Assembly (NCBI RefSeq): GCF_035555955.1
Contig: NZ_DATMGA010000016.1
Span: 226,056 to 290,055, forward strand
Length of the DNA stretch: 64,000 bases
Source: Eoetvoesia sp035555955
GTDB taxonomy: Bacteria; Pseudomonadota; Gammaproteobacteria; Burkholderiales; Burkholderiaceae_B
Direction: 5' to 3'
The translations under genes were made by a program, and so were the position numbers. This document shows, piece after piece, positions 1 through 8,990 of the stretch (position 1 is the first letter of the stretch; each line of letters opens with the position of its first letter). Below the pieces are notes generated by a model. It was given only the letters and a program-made list of their open reading frames with translations, had not been told where the DNA came from and made no database searches.

Positions 1-16
1 GACTGATTGATCAGTC
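1..16. promoter_or_regulatory. Inverted repeat, candidate TetR operator
   Basis: The first 16 bases form a perfect 6-bp inverted repeat with a 4-bp spacer (GACTGA-TTGA-TCAGTC). It lies about 50 bp upstream of the TetR-family start codon at 69. TetR repressors usually bind short palindromes in their own promoter, so this is a reasonable operator candidate. Sequence left of the window is unseen and the repeat could extend. Confidence 0.45.
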
Positions 17-68
17 AGTGCCTATACTGCGGAAAAAATGATGTTTTGCCAGAGTCGAGGAGAACGGT

Positions 69-713
69 TTGCCCGAGCAGAACGCCAGCCAGAGCATTTT
101 GGATGCCGCCGAGCGCATATTCGCGCTGCACGGATTCGAGGGCGCCAGCATGCGCCAGATATCCGTCGAAGCCGGGGTGGCCCAGGCCTTGCTCCATTAC
201 CATTTCGGCACCAAGGAAAAACTGTACGAGGCCATGTTCTCCCGGCGCTCCGACGCCATCAACACCGAACGGGCCGCGCGCCTGGATGTGCTGTTTGCGG
301 CAGGCGGCGAACAACTGCCATCGCTGGCAAGCCTGCTGGAAGCTCTTTTCCGGCCGACCGTCGAGTTCGGTCACGAAGGGCAGGCCGGCAATATGTTTTC
401 CCGGGTGCTGGCCGCTACCGCCAATGCCGACGACGAGCGCTCGCGCGCCCTCATCGCGACCCATTACGACGCCATAGCGCAGCGCTTCATCGATGCTTTC
501 CAGCGGGTCGTGCCGGGCCTGAAGCCTTCGGACGCCGTCTGGTCGTATATGTTCGCCATCGGCGTGGGCATGACCATGATGGCCGCCACGGGCCGGGCGG
601 GACGGCTGTCGGGCGGCGTCTGCAACGACAGCGACGTCGATGCCGTCATGGCGAGAATCGTGCCTTTCATTTCTGCTGGTATCGAAGCCTTGACTTCGCA
701 TTCATCAACGTAA
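69..713 (+). CDS. TetR/AcrR family transcriptional regulator
   Basis: Predicted one-component repressor of 214 residues. The N-terminal helix-turn-helix is clear: residues 8-55 contain the ILDAAERIFALHGFEG start of the TetR fold, followed by QISVEAGVAQALLHYHFGTK, the recognition-helix region. The rest is the variable ligand/dimer domain and gives no ligand clue. The start is a TTG at 69, chosen because a GGAGA Shine-Dalgarno lies 6-10 bases upstream and no in-frame ATG fits the fold. It is the first gene of a same-strand set (TRAP transporter, cyclase, BKACE, lactonase) and is 42 bp from dctP, so it probably controls that set, perhaps through the palindrome at 1-16. The effector is unknown. 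Confidence 0.85.
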   Translation: MPEQNASQSILDAAERIFALHGFEGASMRQISVEAGVAQALLHYHFGTKEKLYEAMFSRRSDAINTERAARLDVLFAAGGEQLPSLASLLEALFRPTVEFGHEGQAGNMFSRVLAATANADDERSRALIATHYDAIAQRFIDAFQRVVPGLKPSDAVWSYMFAIGVGMTMMAATGRAGRLSGGVCNDSDVDAVMARIVPFISAGIEALTSHSST

Positions 714-729
714 ACCGGACCAATCCGGT
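714..729. promoter_or_regulatory. Inverted repeat between tetR and dctP
   Basis: A perfect 6-bp inverted repeat with a 4-base spacer (ACCGGA-CCAA-TCCGGT) follows the tetR stop codon directly and lies about 26 bp before dctP. It could be an operator or an RNA hairpin reducing read-through. No T-run follows, so it is not a classical terminator. Confidence 0.3.
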
Positions 730-755
730 ACAACAACTCGAAAGGGGACAAGCAC

Positions 756-1814
756 ATGCGTATTCTGCAATCGACCGCTCTGGCGGCCATTCTTGCCGCG
801 GCGTCATTGGCGGCTCAGGCCAAGACGATTACCGTGACTCTCGTCAATGGCCATCCGCCGGTATTCCGCTGGGTAAAGCACTTGCAGCAAAGTTTTGTGC
901 CCGCGGTGGACAAGGCGCTGGAGGGCTCGGGCATTACCGTCGAGTGGAAGCAGCAATACGGCGGCTCGCTTGCCAAGGTGGGCGAAGAACTGGAGGCCGC
1001 CCAGGAAGGCGTGGCCGATGTGGCCTTGGTGCCGACCATATTCGAATTGTCCAAGATGCCGCTGCAGAACATCACCTACTACACGCCCTTCGTGTCGTCG
1101 GATCCCGGCATCGTGACCAAGGCGGTGGAAGATGTGCAAAGCAAGACGCCGGCCATGATGCAGGCCTGGGAGGACAACGACGTCGTCTACATCGGGGGCG
1201 GTTTTGCGCTTGACGATTACCTGCTGTTCACCAAATTCCCCGTAAAAAGCCTGGACGACCTGAAAGGGCGCAAAATCGGCACCCCGGGCCCGTCCATCAA
1301 CTGGGTCAAGGGCACCGGCGCGGTCGGCGTGGCGGGCAACCTTACGGAATATTACAACGCCCTGCAGACCGGGCTATACGATGGCGTCGTGACTTTCGCC
1401 ACGGCGGCGCTGCCGGCGAAGATCCAGGAAGTCGCGCCTTACATCACCCGTATCGGCTACGGGGCGCAGTACGCCGGCGGCATCGCCGTCAACAAGGACT
1501 GGTACGAAGCGCAGCCCAAGGCCTTGCAGCAGGCCCTGGCGGCCGGAGCCAGACAGTTCGGCACGGCCTACCTCGACGATTTGCGCCAGGCAACGAAAGC
1601 GGCCCTCGAAACCCTGGTCAAGAACGGCGGAGTGCTCAATGCCGACTCCGAGGCTTTGGGCAAGGCCTACGCCAAGGTCATGGAGAATCCGGCCAGGCTT
1701 TGGGTAACCGAGCTTGAACGCCAGAAGCTGCCGGCCCGCCAGGTGCTTGGAAGCTATATGCAAGAGGTCAAGGCGGCGGGAGCCCATCCGATCCGCGACT
1801 GGGCCAGCGAATAA
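756..1814 (+). CDS. dctP: TRAP transporter substrate-binding protein (DctP family)
   Basis: Periplasmic solute receptor of a tripartite ATP-independent periplasmic transporter, 352 residues, normal for the family. A Sec signal peptide covers about residues 1-22, with cleavage likely after AAQA. Family features include an early GHPPVFRW segment, YGGSLAKVGEELEAAQEGVADVA (the DctP G-x-L-x-x-x-x-E-x-x-x-x-V-Q-x-G-x-x-D type region, read here in shortened form), and the hinge strand near LDDLKGRKIGTPG. A GGGG-type Shine-Dalgarno (AAAGGGGAC) precedes the ATG. The substrate is unknown; neighbouring cyclase, BKACE and lactonase genes suggest an organic acid. The small and large permease genes follow directly. 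Confidence 0.9.
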   Translation: MRILQSTALAAILAAASLAAQAKTITVTLVNGHPPVFRWVKHLQQSFVPAVDKALEGSGITVEWKQQYGGSLAKVGEELEAAQEGVADVALVPTIFELSKMPLQNITYYTPFVSSDPGIVTKAVEDVQSKTPAMMQAWEDNDVVYIGGGFALDDYLLFTKFPVKSLDDLKGRKIGTPGPSINWVKGTGAVGVAGNLTEYYNALQTGLYDGVVTFATAALPAKIQEVAPYITRIGYGAQYAGGIAVNKDWYEAQPKALQQALAAGARQFGTAYLDDLRQATKAALETLVKNGGVLNADSEALGKAYAKVMENPARLWVTELERQKLPARQVLGSYMQEVKAAGAHPIRDWASE

Positions 1815-1843
1815 GCCGGCGGGCTTGCTGAACGGAGACCATC

Positions 1844-2425
1844 ATGGCTGAAACCCCCGATGCGCTTCCGGGGGAAGGAGATTTTCTTCCTCCCGTCGAT
1901 CATCCCGCATTGCGTTTGCTGGATGCCTTTACCTCCCTATTGAATGTCGGCGGCACGCTGCTCATTGTCGCGGTAATGCTGGCGATCAACTCCGACGTGC
2001 TTAGCCGCAGCCTGTTCGGCCGGCCGGTTTCGGGTGTGCCCGAACTGGTCAGCATGTCGATCGTGGCCATCGTATTCCTGCAGGTGGCGCATGCCTTGCG
2101 ATCGGGCGGCCTGACCCGCGCGGAAGTCCTGATGGACAGGCTGCCGCTGCGGGCACAGGCGGCACTCGAGACCCTTTACTGCGCGGCCGGCGCCTGGTTG
2201 TGCGTGGTGCTGTTCAACGGGCTGTTGCCGTTGTTCTTCCGGGTCTGGACGCGCAATGTCTATGTCGGCAATATCGGCGACTTCAGCGCGCCGCTCTGGC
2301 CGGTGCGCCTCATCATGCTGATTGGGGTCGCCGCCTTGGGCGTGCAGTTCGCGGTGCGGGCCATCCGGGCCCTCCTGGTCGTCTGCAAGCGCCGTCCAGC
2401 CTACATTGCGCAGGAGCAATCATGA
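1844..2425 (+). CDS. dctQ: TRAP transporter small permease (DctQ family)
   Basis: Small membrane subunit of the TRAP transporter, 193 residues. Four hydrophobic segments are visible, at about residues 33-52, 68-85, 105-130 and 145-170, the usual DctQ count. The N-terminal 25 residues are charged and cytoplasmic. It lies 29 bp after dctP, and its stop overlaps the dctM start in an ATGA junction at 2422-2425, which indicates translational coupling of the two membrane subunits. Confidence 0.88.
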   Translation: MAETPDALPGEGDFLPPVDHPALRLLDAFTSLLNVGGTLLIVAVMLAINSDVLSRSLFGRPVSGVPELVSMSIVAIVFLQVAHALRSGGLTRAEVLMDRLPLRAQAALETLYCAAGAWLCVVLFNGLLPLFFRVWTRNVYVGNIGDFSAPLWPVRLIMLIGVAALGVQFAVRAIRALLVVCKRRPAYIAQEQS

Positions 2426-3732
2426 GCGACCTGATGATAGGGGCCTTGGCCCTGCTTGGCATGGTTGGCCTCATTTATGCCGGCATGCATGTGGCGATTG
2501 CGCTTGCGCTGTGTTCCTTTCTGGGCGTGTTCGCGATCAAGGGCAGTTCGGTGCTGGCCGGGCGCATGCTGGCGCTGGCCGCTTCCGAGTCCATCGATTC
2601 GTATATCTTCGGTGTCGTGCCGTTGTTCGTGCTGATGGGTTTCGTGGTGTCGCAGGCCGACATAGGACGGGATGCCTTCGATGTGGCCAACCGCATGCTG
2701 GGCCGCATCAAGGGCGGCCTTGGCATTGCGACCGTCGGCGCCAATGCCATTTTTGCGGCAATTACCGGCATTTCCATTGCCTCGGCAGCGGTATTCACCC
2801 GGGTCGCCGTGCCCGAGATGCTGCGCCATGGTTATTCCAAGCGGTTTGCATACGGAATCGTCGCGGGCAGTTCCGTGCTGGGCATGCTGATTCCTCCCAG
2901 CCTGCTGCTTATTCTCTACGGCATTCTCACCGAAGAGTCGGTTGGCGACTTGTTTCTGGCAGGCATCGTGCCCGGCATGATTCTGGCCATTGCTTTCGGG
3001 GCCGGCGTCTATGTCATGGCGCGGCGCTGGCCGGCGTTCTCGGGCAGCGGCATTACGGAAAACGACACGCCGCTTTCCCTGGGCGCCATGCTGGGCAAGA
3101 TCGCTCCCATCGTGATCTTGATCGCCCTGGTTCTGGGCGGCATCTATGGCGGGTTCTTTACGCCGACGGAAGCGGGCGGGGTCGGCGCGCTCGGCGCGAT
3201 AATCATCGGCTTCTTCCGCCGCGCGCTGCCCGCCGGGCGTATCTGGAAGGTGCTGGCCGATACCGGGCAGGTAACCGCGGCCATCTGTTTTCTGATCATT
3301 GCCGCAAGCATGTATTCCCGCATGCTTTCCCTTAGCGGCCTGCCCGAATACCTGAGCATGGCCATTGCGGCAAGCGACATCGGCTACTGGGGCGTCATCG
3401 TGGCCTATGTGGTGCTGATTATTGCGATGGGCACAATACTGGACAGCTCATCCATATTGCTCATCGTCGTTCCGTTGTTCTTTCACATCATGAAGACGCT
3501 GGGCATCGACCCCGTATGGTTCGGCATCGTCACCGTCATCGCCGTCGAGGTGGGCTTGCTGACGCCGCCGTTCGGCTTGTCGGTGTATGTCATCAAGGGC
3601 ACTTCGCCCGACCGCAGCCTGAAGCTGGGCGAGATATTCACCGGCGCCATGCCTTTCGCAGCCATCATGGTGGCGGTTCTGGTTTTGATCATCATTTTCC
3701 CCACACTTGCCGTCGGCGTTCTGGGACGCTGA
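2422..3732 (+). CDS. dctM: TRAP transporter large permease (DctM family)
   Basis: Large permease subunit (436 residues) that carries the substrate and Na+ pathway of the TRAP system. It is hydrophobic throughout, with about a dozen membrane segments. Typical DctM stretches are visible: VPLFVLMGFVV near residue 65, ITGISIASAAVF near residue 115, LGMLIPPSLLLILYG near residue 155 and FFTPTEAGGVGALGA near residue 245. The frame is open upstream to 2200, but the ATG at 2422 is chosen because it gives the standard length and overlaps the dctQ stop by four bases. The next gene starts 16 bp later, so these genes form one transcript. Confidence 0.92.
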   Translation: MSDLMIGALALLGMVGLIYAGMHVAIALALCSFLGVFAIKGSSVLAGRMLALAASESIDSYIFGVVPLFVLMGFVVSQADIGRDAFDVANRMLGRIKGGLGIATVGANAIFAAITGISIASAAVFTRVAVPEMLRHGYSKRFAYGIVAGSSVLGMLIPPSLLLILYGILTEESVGDLFLAGIVPGMILAIAFGAGVYVMARRWPAFSGSGITENDTPLSLGAMLGKIAPIVILIALVLGGIYGGFFTPTEAGGVGALGAIIIGFFRRALPAGRIWKVLADTGQVTAAICFLIIAASMYSRMLSLSGLPEYLSMAIAASDIGYWGVIVAYVVLIIAMGTILDSSSILLIVVPLFFHIMKTLGIDPVWFGIVTVIAVEVGLLTPPFGLSVYVIKGTSPDRSLKLGEIFTGAMPFAAIMVAVLVLIIIFPTLAVGVLGR

Positions 3733-3747
3733 TCCAGGAGACCATTC

Positions 3748-4524
3748 ATGCCACGCCGCATTATCGATATTTCGGTGTCCCTCGATTCGGATATCGCCTC
3801 GGATCCGCCGGGCCACATGCCCGAGGTCAAGTACTTCAACCACCATGCCACGGCGGAGAACGTCGTCTCGTTCTTTCCCGGGGCAAAAGTCGAAGACCTG
3901 CCGGGTGGCGAGGGGTGGGCCATAGAAAGGCTCAACGTGTCCACCCACAATGGCACCCACCTGGACGCTCCCTATCACTTTCATTCGACCATGGACAACG
4001 GCCAGCGGGCCATCACCATCGACGAAGTGCCGCTGGAATGGTGCTTCAATCCGGGCGTGAAGCTTGATTTCCGGCATCTTCCCGACGGCCATGTGGTCAC
4101 CGCCGCCGAAGTCGAGGCCGAACTGGCGCGCATCGGCCATACGCTCAAGCCGTACGATATTGTCGTGGTCAATACCGCGGCCGGCGCGCGCTATGGGCAG
4201 CCGGACTATGTTTCAGCCGGATGCGGCATGGGCGACGAGGCCACGCTTTACCTGACCGAGCGCGGCGTGCGGGTCACGGGCACCGACGCCTGGAGCTGGG
4301 ATGCGCCCTTCGTGCATACGGCCAAGCGCTTTGCCGAAAACCACGACGCCTCCATCATCTGGGAGGGGCACCGCGCCGGCATGAAGCGCGCCTATTGCCA
4401 TCTGGAAAAACTCGGCAACCTGCACAGCCTGCCTCCGAATGGTTTCATGATCGCCTGCTTTCCGTACAAGATACGCGGCGCCTCGGCCGGGTTTACCCGC
4501 GCGGTAGCCATATTCGAAGACTAA
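3748..4524 (+). CDS. Cyclase family protein (metal-dependent hydrolase)
   Basis: 258-residue member of the cyclase/kynurenine-formamidase-like superfamily. The signature HxGTHxDxPxH is intact (H67, H71, D73, H77 in STHNGTHLDAPYHF), the usual divalent-metal site. Family members hydrolyse N-formyl or lactam/isatin-type substrates. It also has a C-terminal HRAGMKRAYCHLEKL segment seen in the larger cyclase subgroup. An AGGAG Shine-Dalgarno lies just before the ATG, 16 bp after dctM. Context suggests it works on the compound imported by the TRAP system. The precise reaction cannot be told; kynurenine formamidase itself (KynB) is less likely because no kynureninase or tryptophan dioxygenase gene is nearby. 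Confidence 0.85.
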   Translation: MPRRIIDISVSLDSDIASDPPGHMPEVKYFNHHATAENVVSFFPGAKVEDLPGGEGWAIERLNVSTHNGTHLDAPYHFHSTMDNGQRAITIDEVPLEWCFNPGVKLDFRHLPDGHVVTAAEVEAELARIGHTLKPYDIVVVNTAAGARYGQPDYVSAGCGMGDEATLYLTERGVRVTGTDAWSWDAPFVHTAKRFAENHDASIIWEGHRAGMKRAYCHLEKLGNLHSLPPNGFMIACFPYKIRGASAGFTRAVAIFED

Positions 4525-4545
4525 GCCATTCACAAGGAGCCAACC

Positions 4546-5511
4546 GTGCCTGAAGCATCCGCAGCAAAACCCAAGAAATCCCCGGCGCCCAAAGTCATCA
4601 TTACTTGCGCGGTGACCGGCGGCATCCATACGCCCACCATGTCGGACGCGCTGCCCTACAAGCCCGAAGACATTGCCAGCCAGGCGATCGACGCGGCCCG
4701 GGCGGGGGCCGCCATTCTCCATTTGCACGCGCGCGACCCGAAAGACGGGCGGCCAACGCCCGACCCCGACGTATTCATGCAATTTTTGCCGCGCATCAAA
4801 GAAGCCACCGACGCCGTCATCAATGTGACGACGGGCGGAGGCCTGAACATGACCGTCGAGCAGCGCCTGGCCGCGCCGCTGATTGCCAAACCCGAGATGT
4901 GCTCCCTGAACATGGGGTCGATGAATTTCGGCATCTACCCAATGGCGGACCGATACAAGAACTGGAAGTTCGACTGGGAAGAAAGCTATCTGCGCAATAC
5001 CGACGACTTCATCTTCCGCAATACCTTCCGCGACATCGAACGCATTCTCAAGATGCTGGGCGAAGAACACGGCACGCGCTTCGAGCACGAATGCTACGAC
5101 GTCGGCCATTTGTACAACGTTGCCCATTTCGTCGATCGGGGCCTGCTGAAGCCGCCGTTCTTCGTGCAGATGATTTTCGGCATCCTGGGCGGCATCGGCG
5201 CCGAACTCGACAACCTGCTTTTCATGAAGCGCACCGCCGACAAGCTCTTCGGCGACGATTACCGCTGGTCGGTGCTGGCGGCGGGGCGGCATCAAATGAA
5301 TTTCGCGACGCAGGCCGCTTTGCTGGGCGGCAGCGTGCGGGTCGGCCTGGAAGACAGCCTGTATATCGGCAAGGGCGCGCTGGCGGCATCCAATGCCGAG
5401 CAGGTTGCCAAGGTGCGCGGCATCGTCGAGAGCCTGGGGCTGGAAGTTGCCACGCCCGACGAGGCCCGCGCCATGTTGAATCTTAAAGGCGCCGGCAACG
5501 TCGGATTTTAA
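4546..5511 (+). CDS. 3-keto-5-aminohexanoate cleavage (BKACE) family protein
   Basis: 321-residue TIM-barrel protein of the beta-keto acid cleavage enzyme family, which condenses a beta-keto acid with acetyl-CoA to give acetoacetate and a new CoA ester. Family marks are the VIITCAVTGG start strand, the Zn-binding HLHARD motif (H59, H61), the INVTTGGG loop, and RVGLEDS near the C-terminus supplying the metal-binding Glu. The GTG start at 4546 is preceded by AAGGAG and follows the cyclase gene by 21 bp. A lysine/alanine-rich tail of about 15 residues precedes the barrel. The natural keto acid is unknown; BKACE families have diverse substrates. Confidence 0.9.
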   Translation: MPEASAAKPKKSPAPKVIITCAVTGGIHTPTMSDALPYKPEDIASQAIDAARAGAAILHLHARDPKDGRPTPDPDVFMQFLPRIKEATDAVINVTTGGGLNMTVEQRLAAPLIAKPEMCSLNMGSMNFGIYPMADRYKNWKFDWEESYLRNTDDFIFRNTFRDIERILKMLGEEHGTRFEHECYDVGHLYNVAHFVDRGLLKPPFFVQMIFGILGGIGAELDNLLFMKRTADKLFGDDYRWSVLAAGRHQMNFATQAALLGGSVRVGLEDSLYIGKGALAASNAEQVAKVRGIVESLGLEVATPDEARAMLNLKGAGNVGF

Positions 5512-5617
5512 ACAGGGCGGGGATGCTGGGCGGTGTGGCCTTCGTGCGTTGGGGGGCTGCTCAAGCAGCGCATAAGACATAGGCCGTTGCGAACGGCGAA
5601 CGGCAAAAGGGATCGCT

Positions 5618-6637
5618 ATGGAGTCAGTCATTAATCCTATTGATGGTTTTGTGGTCGATCCGTCTGCCATCAAGTATATCGGCCAGGATCTGCAGCGCCC
5701 CGAATGCATCCTGGCTGAACGCGATGGCTCGCTCTGGTCGGCGGACGCGCGCGGCGGCGTCATGCATATTCGTCCGGACGGCAGCCAGCAATTGATTTCG
5801 CAGCAAACCGACAGCTCGTTCGCTCAAGCCGCCAGCGACGAAGCCCGCTATGTTTCGGGCACGCTGCCCAATGGCCTGGCCTTTGCGCGCAACGGCGACG
5901 TTGTTATCTCCAACTTTGGCACCGACAGGCTCGAACTCATGGCACGCGACGGCTCAAGCCGTGTTTTGGCCGACTCGATAGACGGGGCGCCCATCGGCAA
6001 AGTCAATTTTGTGTTGCGCGACAGCCGCGACAGGTTATGGCTGACCATATCGACTCGAACCAAAAACTGGATGCGGGCCATGAGCCCCGCCATCGCCGAC
6101 GGGTACATCGCTTTGTACGATGAGGGACGCTTGCGCATCGTGGCCGACGGCTTTCGCTTCACCAACGAGATCCGCCTGGATGCGAATGAAGAATGGCTTT
6201 ATGTGGTTGAAACCTGCGGCCGGCGCATATGCCGCCTAAGGGTGCTCGATGACGGCAGCCTCTCGGGGCGAGAACTCTTCGGCCCCTCGGATCACGGTGC
6301 CTTCATCGACGGCATCGCCTTCGACGCCTACGGCAATCTTTGGGGCACCCACGTCATGACGGATCGTGTATTCGCCATCACCCCCCAGGGTGAGCTGCGC
6401 ATCGTTCTGGACGACGATGGCGACAGCCCGGCCGGCCGGGCCTTGATGGCTGCGTTCGAGCAGGACACGGCCACGCCCGAGTTGATGCTGGCCTGCGGCG
6501 GAAGCATTGCCCCGTGGTTCGCCAGCGTGACTTTCGGCGGGCCGGATCTGCGCAACGTGTATATAGGCAGCCTGCGCGGGACGCGGATCCCGTACTTCCG
6601 TTCGCCTGTGGCCGGGTTGCCGATGGCGCATTGGTGA
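5618..6637 (+). CDS. SMP-30/gluconolactonase/LRE family protein
   Basis: 339-residue six-bladed beta-propeller hydrolase of the SMP-30/gluconolactonase type, probably opening a lactone with a divalent metal. Visible family pieces are RPECILAERDGSLWSAD (blade 1, metal-binding Glu), LPNGLAFARNGDVVISN, GKVNFVLRDSRDRLWLT, FTNEIRLDANEEWLYVVET and IDGIAFDAYGNLWG (metal-binding Asn/Asp loops). There is no signal peptide. An AAGGGA site precedes the ATG. It lies 106 bp after the BKACE gene on the same strand and may be the last gene of the TRAP-linked catabolic set. The substrate is unknown. Confidence 0.85.
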   Translation: MESVINPIDGFVVDPSAIKYIGQDLQRPECILAERDGSLWSADARGGVMHIRPDGSQQLISQQTDSSFAQAASDEARYVSGTLPNGLAFARNGDVVISNFGTDRLELMARDGSSRVLADSIDGAPIGKVNFVLRDSRDRLWLTISTRTKNWMRAMSPAIADGYIALYDEGRLRIVADGFRFTNEIRLDANEEWLYVVETCGRRICRLRVLDDGSLSGRELFGPSDHGAFIDGIAFDAYGNLWGTHVMTDRVFAITPQGELRIVLDDDGDSPAGRALMAAFEQDTATPELMLACGGSIAPWFASVTFGGPDLRNVYIGSLRGTRIPYFRSPVAGLPMAHW

Positions 6638-6831
6638 AGATCGGAGGGGACTAGTCCGTATCGGCGGATGCCGGTCTAGAACTGTTTCCTATTTATCCCA
6701 TTGCCTAGCGGTCTTGGACACCCCGGCATTTCAGGCATTCTCGAAGATGGTCTATCATCAAGGGTCAGAGAATCTCTTCTATATCAAGGTTTTTTTGCCG
6801 CTGACCCCGGCACCCGGATAGACGCCGCATT

Positions 6832-7554
6832 ATGTCAAGAAAAGCAATTGCCGAATCACCCACGCGTTATTTCCAAGAGGTCAGTGTTGGTGATAACAAG
6901 AAATCGCGTACCCGTGCTCTGTTGCTGGACACCGCCATCATGGTGTTTGCGAGGCAAGGTATCGATTCTGCGTCGATCCTCGAAATCACAGAGGCGGCAG
7001 GTTTGGCCAATGCCAGCTTTTATTATCACTTTCGGGACAAGGCGGCGCTCGTCGAAGCAGTCGGGGGGGCTGTCGCGGCGACGCTGGTGCGCGAGACCGA
7101 CGACGCAATGTCCCATATGGAACGAGGCTCCGAGCGCGTCGCATTCGGATCGACGTTTTTTATACGCCGCGGCGTCGCGGAGCCGGTCTGGGGACGCCTG
7201 ATCGTGCGGGCTATCGCCGATTTAGGGGAGTTTCGCGAACAAATCTCTTCCGGCATCCGAAAGGATGTCCAAATGGGCATAGACCAGGGAGAGTTTGACG
7301 TGGCGGCGACGCCCGCACTTCACGCCATGCTTTTCGGCATAGTTGGTGCTGCAATGCATGACCTTCTTGAGCATCCTGAAGCGCGGGGTACGGATACCCT
7401 GGCCTGTGAGTCAATGCTCAGAGTGTTGGGTTTGCCTCGCGGCAGGGCGAAGGCTCTTGCCCAACGTGCCACGGGCTGGGTTGACGAGGCGCTTGGGCAA
7501 GCGGCGGTGCTTAAATCGTACGATGAAGGTTTGTCACCCGCTCAGATAGGGTAG
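6832..7554 (+). CDS. TetR family transcriptional regulator
   Basis: 240-residue TetR-type DNA-binding protein. The helix-turn-helix lies near residues 27-75 (RALLLDTAIMVFARQGID, then ITEAAGLANASFYYHFRDK). About 25 extra residues precede the fold, so an internal start is possible, but no better-placed start was found. It stands alone between the lactonase gene (194 bp gap) and the convergent aldehyde dehydrogenase; the two 3' ends overlap by 13 bp. Codon use is less GC-biased than in neighbours. The target is unknown; the aldehyde dehydrogenase is a plausible one. Confidence 0.85.
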   Translation: MSRKAIAESPTRYFQEVSVGDNKKSRTRALLLDTAIMVFARQGIDSASILEITEAAGLANASFYYHFRDKAALVEAVGGAVAATLVRETDDAMSHMERGSERVAFGSTFFIRRGVAEPVWGRLIVRAIADLGEFREQISSGIRKDVQMGIDQGEFDVAATPALHAMLFGIVGAAMHDLLEHPEARGTDTLACESMLRVLGLPRGRAKALAQRATGWVDEALGQAAVLKSYDEGLSPAQIG

Positions 7555-8990
7555 GATTGGGTTGGGTCTTCAACAGAAACCCACTGGACCTCAGTGAATT
7601 CGTGAATCCCGGGCAAGCCGCCGAAACGCCCATAGCCGCTGGATTTCATGCCCCCAAGAGGTGCTTGCGCCTCGTCGAAAACGGTCGGGCCGTTTATATG
7701 GCAGCAACCAAAGTCAAGCTGTTGTGCCAGCTTCAGCGCGAGCGATACATCTGCCGTGAAGATGGAAGAAGAGAGCCCGTACTCGGTGTCATTTGCGACG
7801 CAGATCGCTTGTTCGTAGTCTTTTACGCGGATGATGCTTACTACAGGCCCAAATGATTCTTCATGATAGATGTCCATATCAGGTGTTACGTAATCGAGAA
7901 GGGATGGCCCCATGACGGCGCCCTGGACATGGCCGGTTACCCGCAGTAGCGCTCCCTTGCCGACGGCATCGTCGATTAATCGCTGAGTGCGGTCGCATGA
8001 GGATTTATCGATCATGGTGCCCCGCGATGCGTCATTTTCAGCGGGGTCGCCGGCTGGTAAATCCGCGGCTTTGATTGCCAATTTTTCTGCGAACTGATCC
8101 GCAATGCTTTCGACGATAACGATTCGTTCCGTCGACATGCAGATTTGGCCATAGTGCATGTAGGAGCCGAAGAATGCGGCACGCACGGCATGATCGATTT
8201 CAGCGTCCGCCAACACGATCATTGGCGCTTTGCCACCCAGCTCCAGAAGCACCGGCTTCAGATACTTTGCGCATGTCGCCGCAACTTGGCGACCAGTGCG
8301 TGTAGAGCCGGTAAAGTTAACCCGGCGCACGGCGGGGTGGGAAATCATGGCCTCTGCAATGGCTGCCGAGTCGGCGGGAGCATTGGTTAGAAAGTTAAGG
8401 ACCCCTGGGGGCAGCCCCGCATCCACCATGATCTGCGCAAGCAGGTACTGTGTTCCGGCGCTTAACTCGGATGCCTTGAGGACGACTGTGTTGCCGCAGG
8501 CCAGTGCCGTGGAAAAAGAGCGCACGGCCAGGATAATGGGAGCATTCCAGGGGGCGATGGAGACAACAACTCCGGCGGGACGTCGTATTGCCAGTGATAA
8601 TGTCCCAGGTTTGTTGCTGGGAATGACCTCGCCTTTTATCTGGGTGGTCAAGCCGGCAGCCTCGCGCAGCATATCGGATGCCAGGCGTGCGTTAAACCTG
8701 CTCCAGGGAAGGGAAGCGCCCGTTTCGAGGCGCATTTGCTCGATAAGGGCGTCAGCACGCTGGTCGAGCAGGTCGGCGGCTTCCAGCAGGATATTGCGCC
8801 GTTCTGCTGGTGCAGTGGCAGACCACTCGGTAAAGGCGCTTGCGCATGATTCAACGGCAGCCCTTGCGTCTTCTACTGTGGCGGCGGCGCTGGTGGACGC
8901 CAGACTATCGTTCGCGGGGCTGTGCCGTCGAAAGGTTTTGGCCGAACCAGCCGGGATAGCCTGATTGTCGATGATGAGGTAAGATTCCAT
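7542..8990 (-). CDS. NAD(P)-dependent aldehyde dehydrogenase (vanillin/salicylaldehyde dehydrogenase-like)
   Basis: 482-residue ALDH superfamily enzyme oxidising an aldehyde to the acid. The full catalytic set is present: oxyanion Asn149 in APWNAP, Lys172 in the NAD site (VVLKASE), FTGST at 226-230, general base Glu250 in LELGGKAP and nucleophile Cys284 in GQICMST. GQICMST in place of the GQxCxA form, plus GTLSLAIRRPAGVV, resembles aromatic aldehyde (vanillin, salicylaldehyde) dehydrogenases. The vanAB genes 9 kb away make an aromatic aldehyde attractive, but this is inference. It is transcribed in the same direction as the hemerythrin gene upstream, with a 195-bp gap. Confidence 0.9.
   Translation of the reverse strand: MESYLIIDNQAIPAGSAKTFRRHSPANDSLASTSAAATVEDARAAVESCASAFTEWSATAPAERRNILLEAADLLDQRADALIEQMRLETGASLPWSRFNARLASDMLREAAGLTTQIKGEVIPSNKPGTLSLAIRRPAGVVVSIAPWNAPIILAVRSFSTALACGNTVVLKASELSAGTQYLLAQIMVDAGLPPGVLNFLTNAPADSAAIAEAMISHPAVRRVNFTGSTRTGRQVAATCAKYLKPVLLELGGKAPMIVLADAEIDHAVRAAFFGSYMHYGQICMSTERIVIVESIADQFAEKLAIKAADLPAGDPAENDASRGTMIDKSSCDRTQRLIDDAVGKGALLRVTGHVQGAVMGPSLLDYVTPDMDIYHEESFGPVVSIIRVKDYEQAICVANDTEYGLSSSIFTADVSLALKLAQQLDFGCCHINGPTVFDEAQAPLGGMKSSGYGRFGGLPGIHEFTEVQWVSVEDPTQSYPI

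Noticed and set aside
2200..2421. Upstream extension of the DctM frame
   Set aside because: It overlaps dctQ in another frame, and the ATG at 2422 in the ATGA overlap gives the normal family length.
4213..5763. 516-codon minus-strand frame opposite the cyclase and BKACE genes
   Set aside because: It is antisense to two clear enzyme genes, is rich in Arg/Gly/His as expected of a GC-rich shadow frame, and has no motifs.
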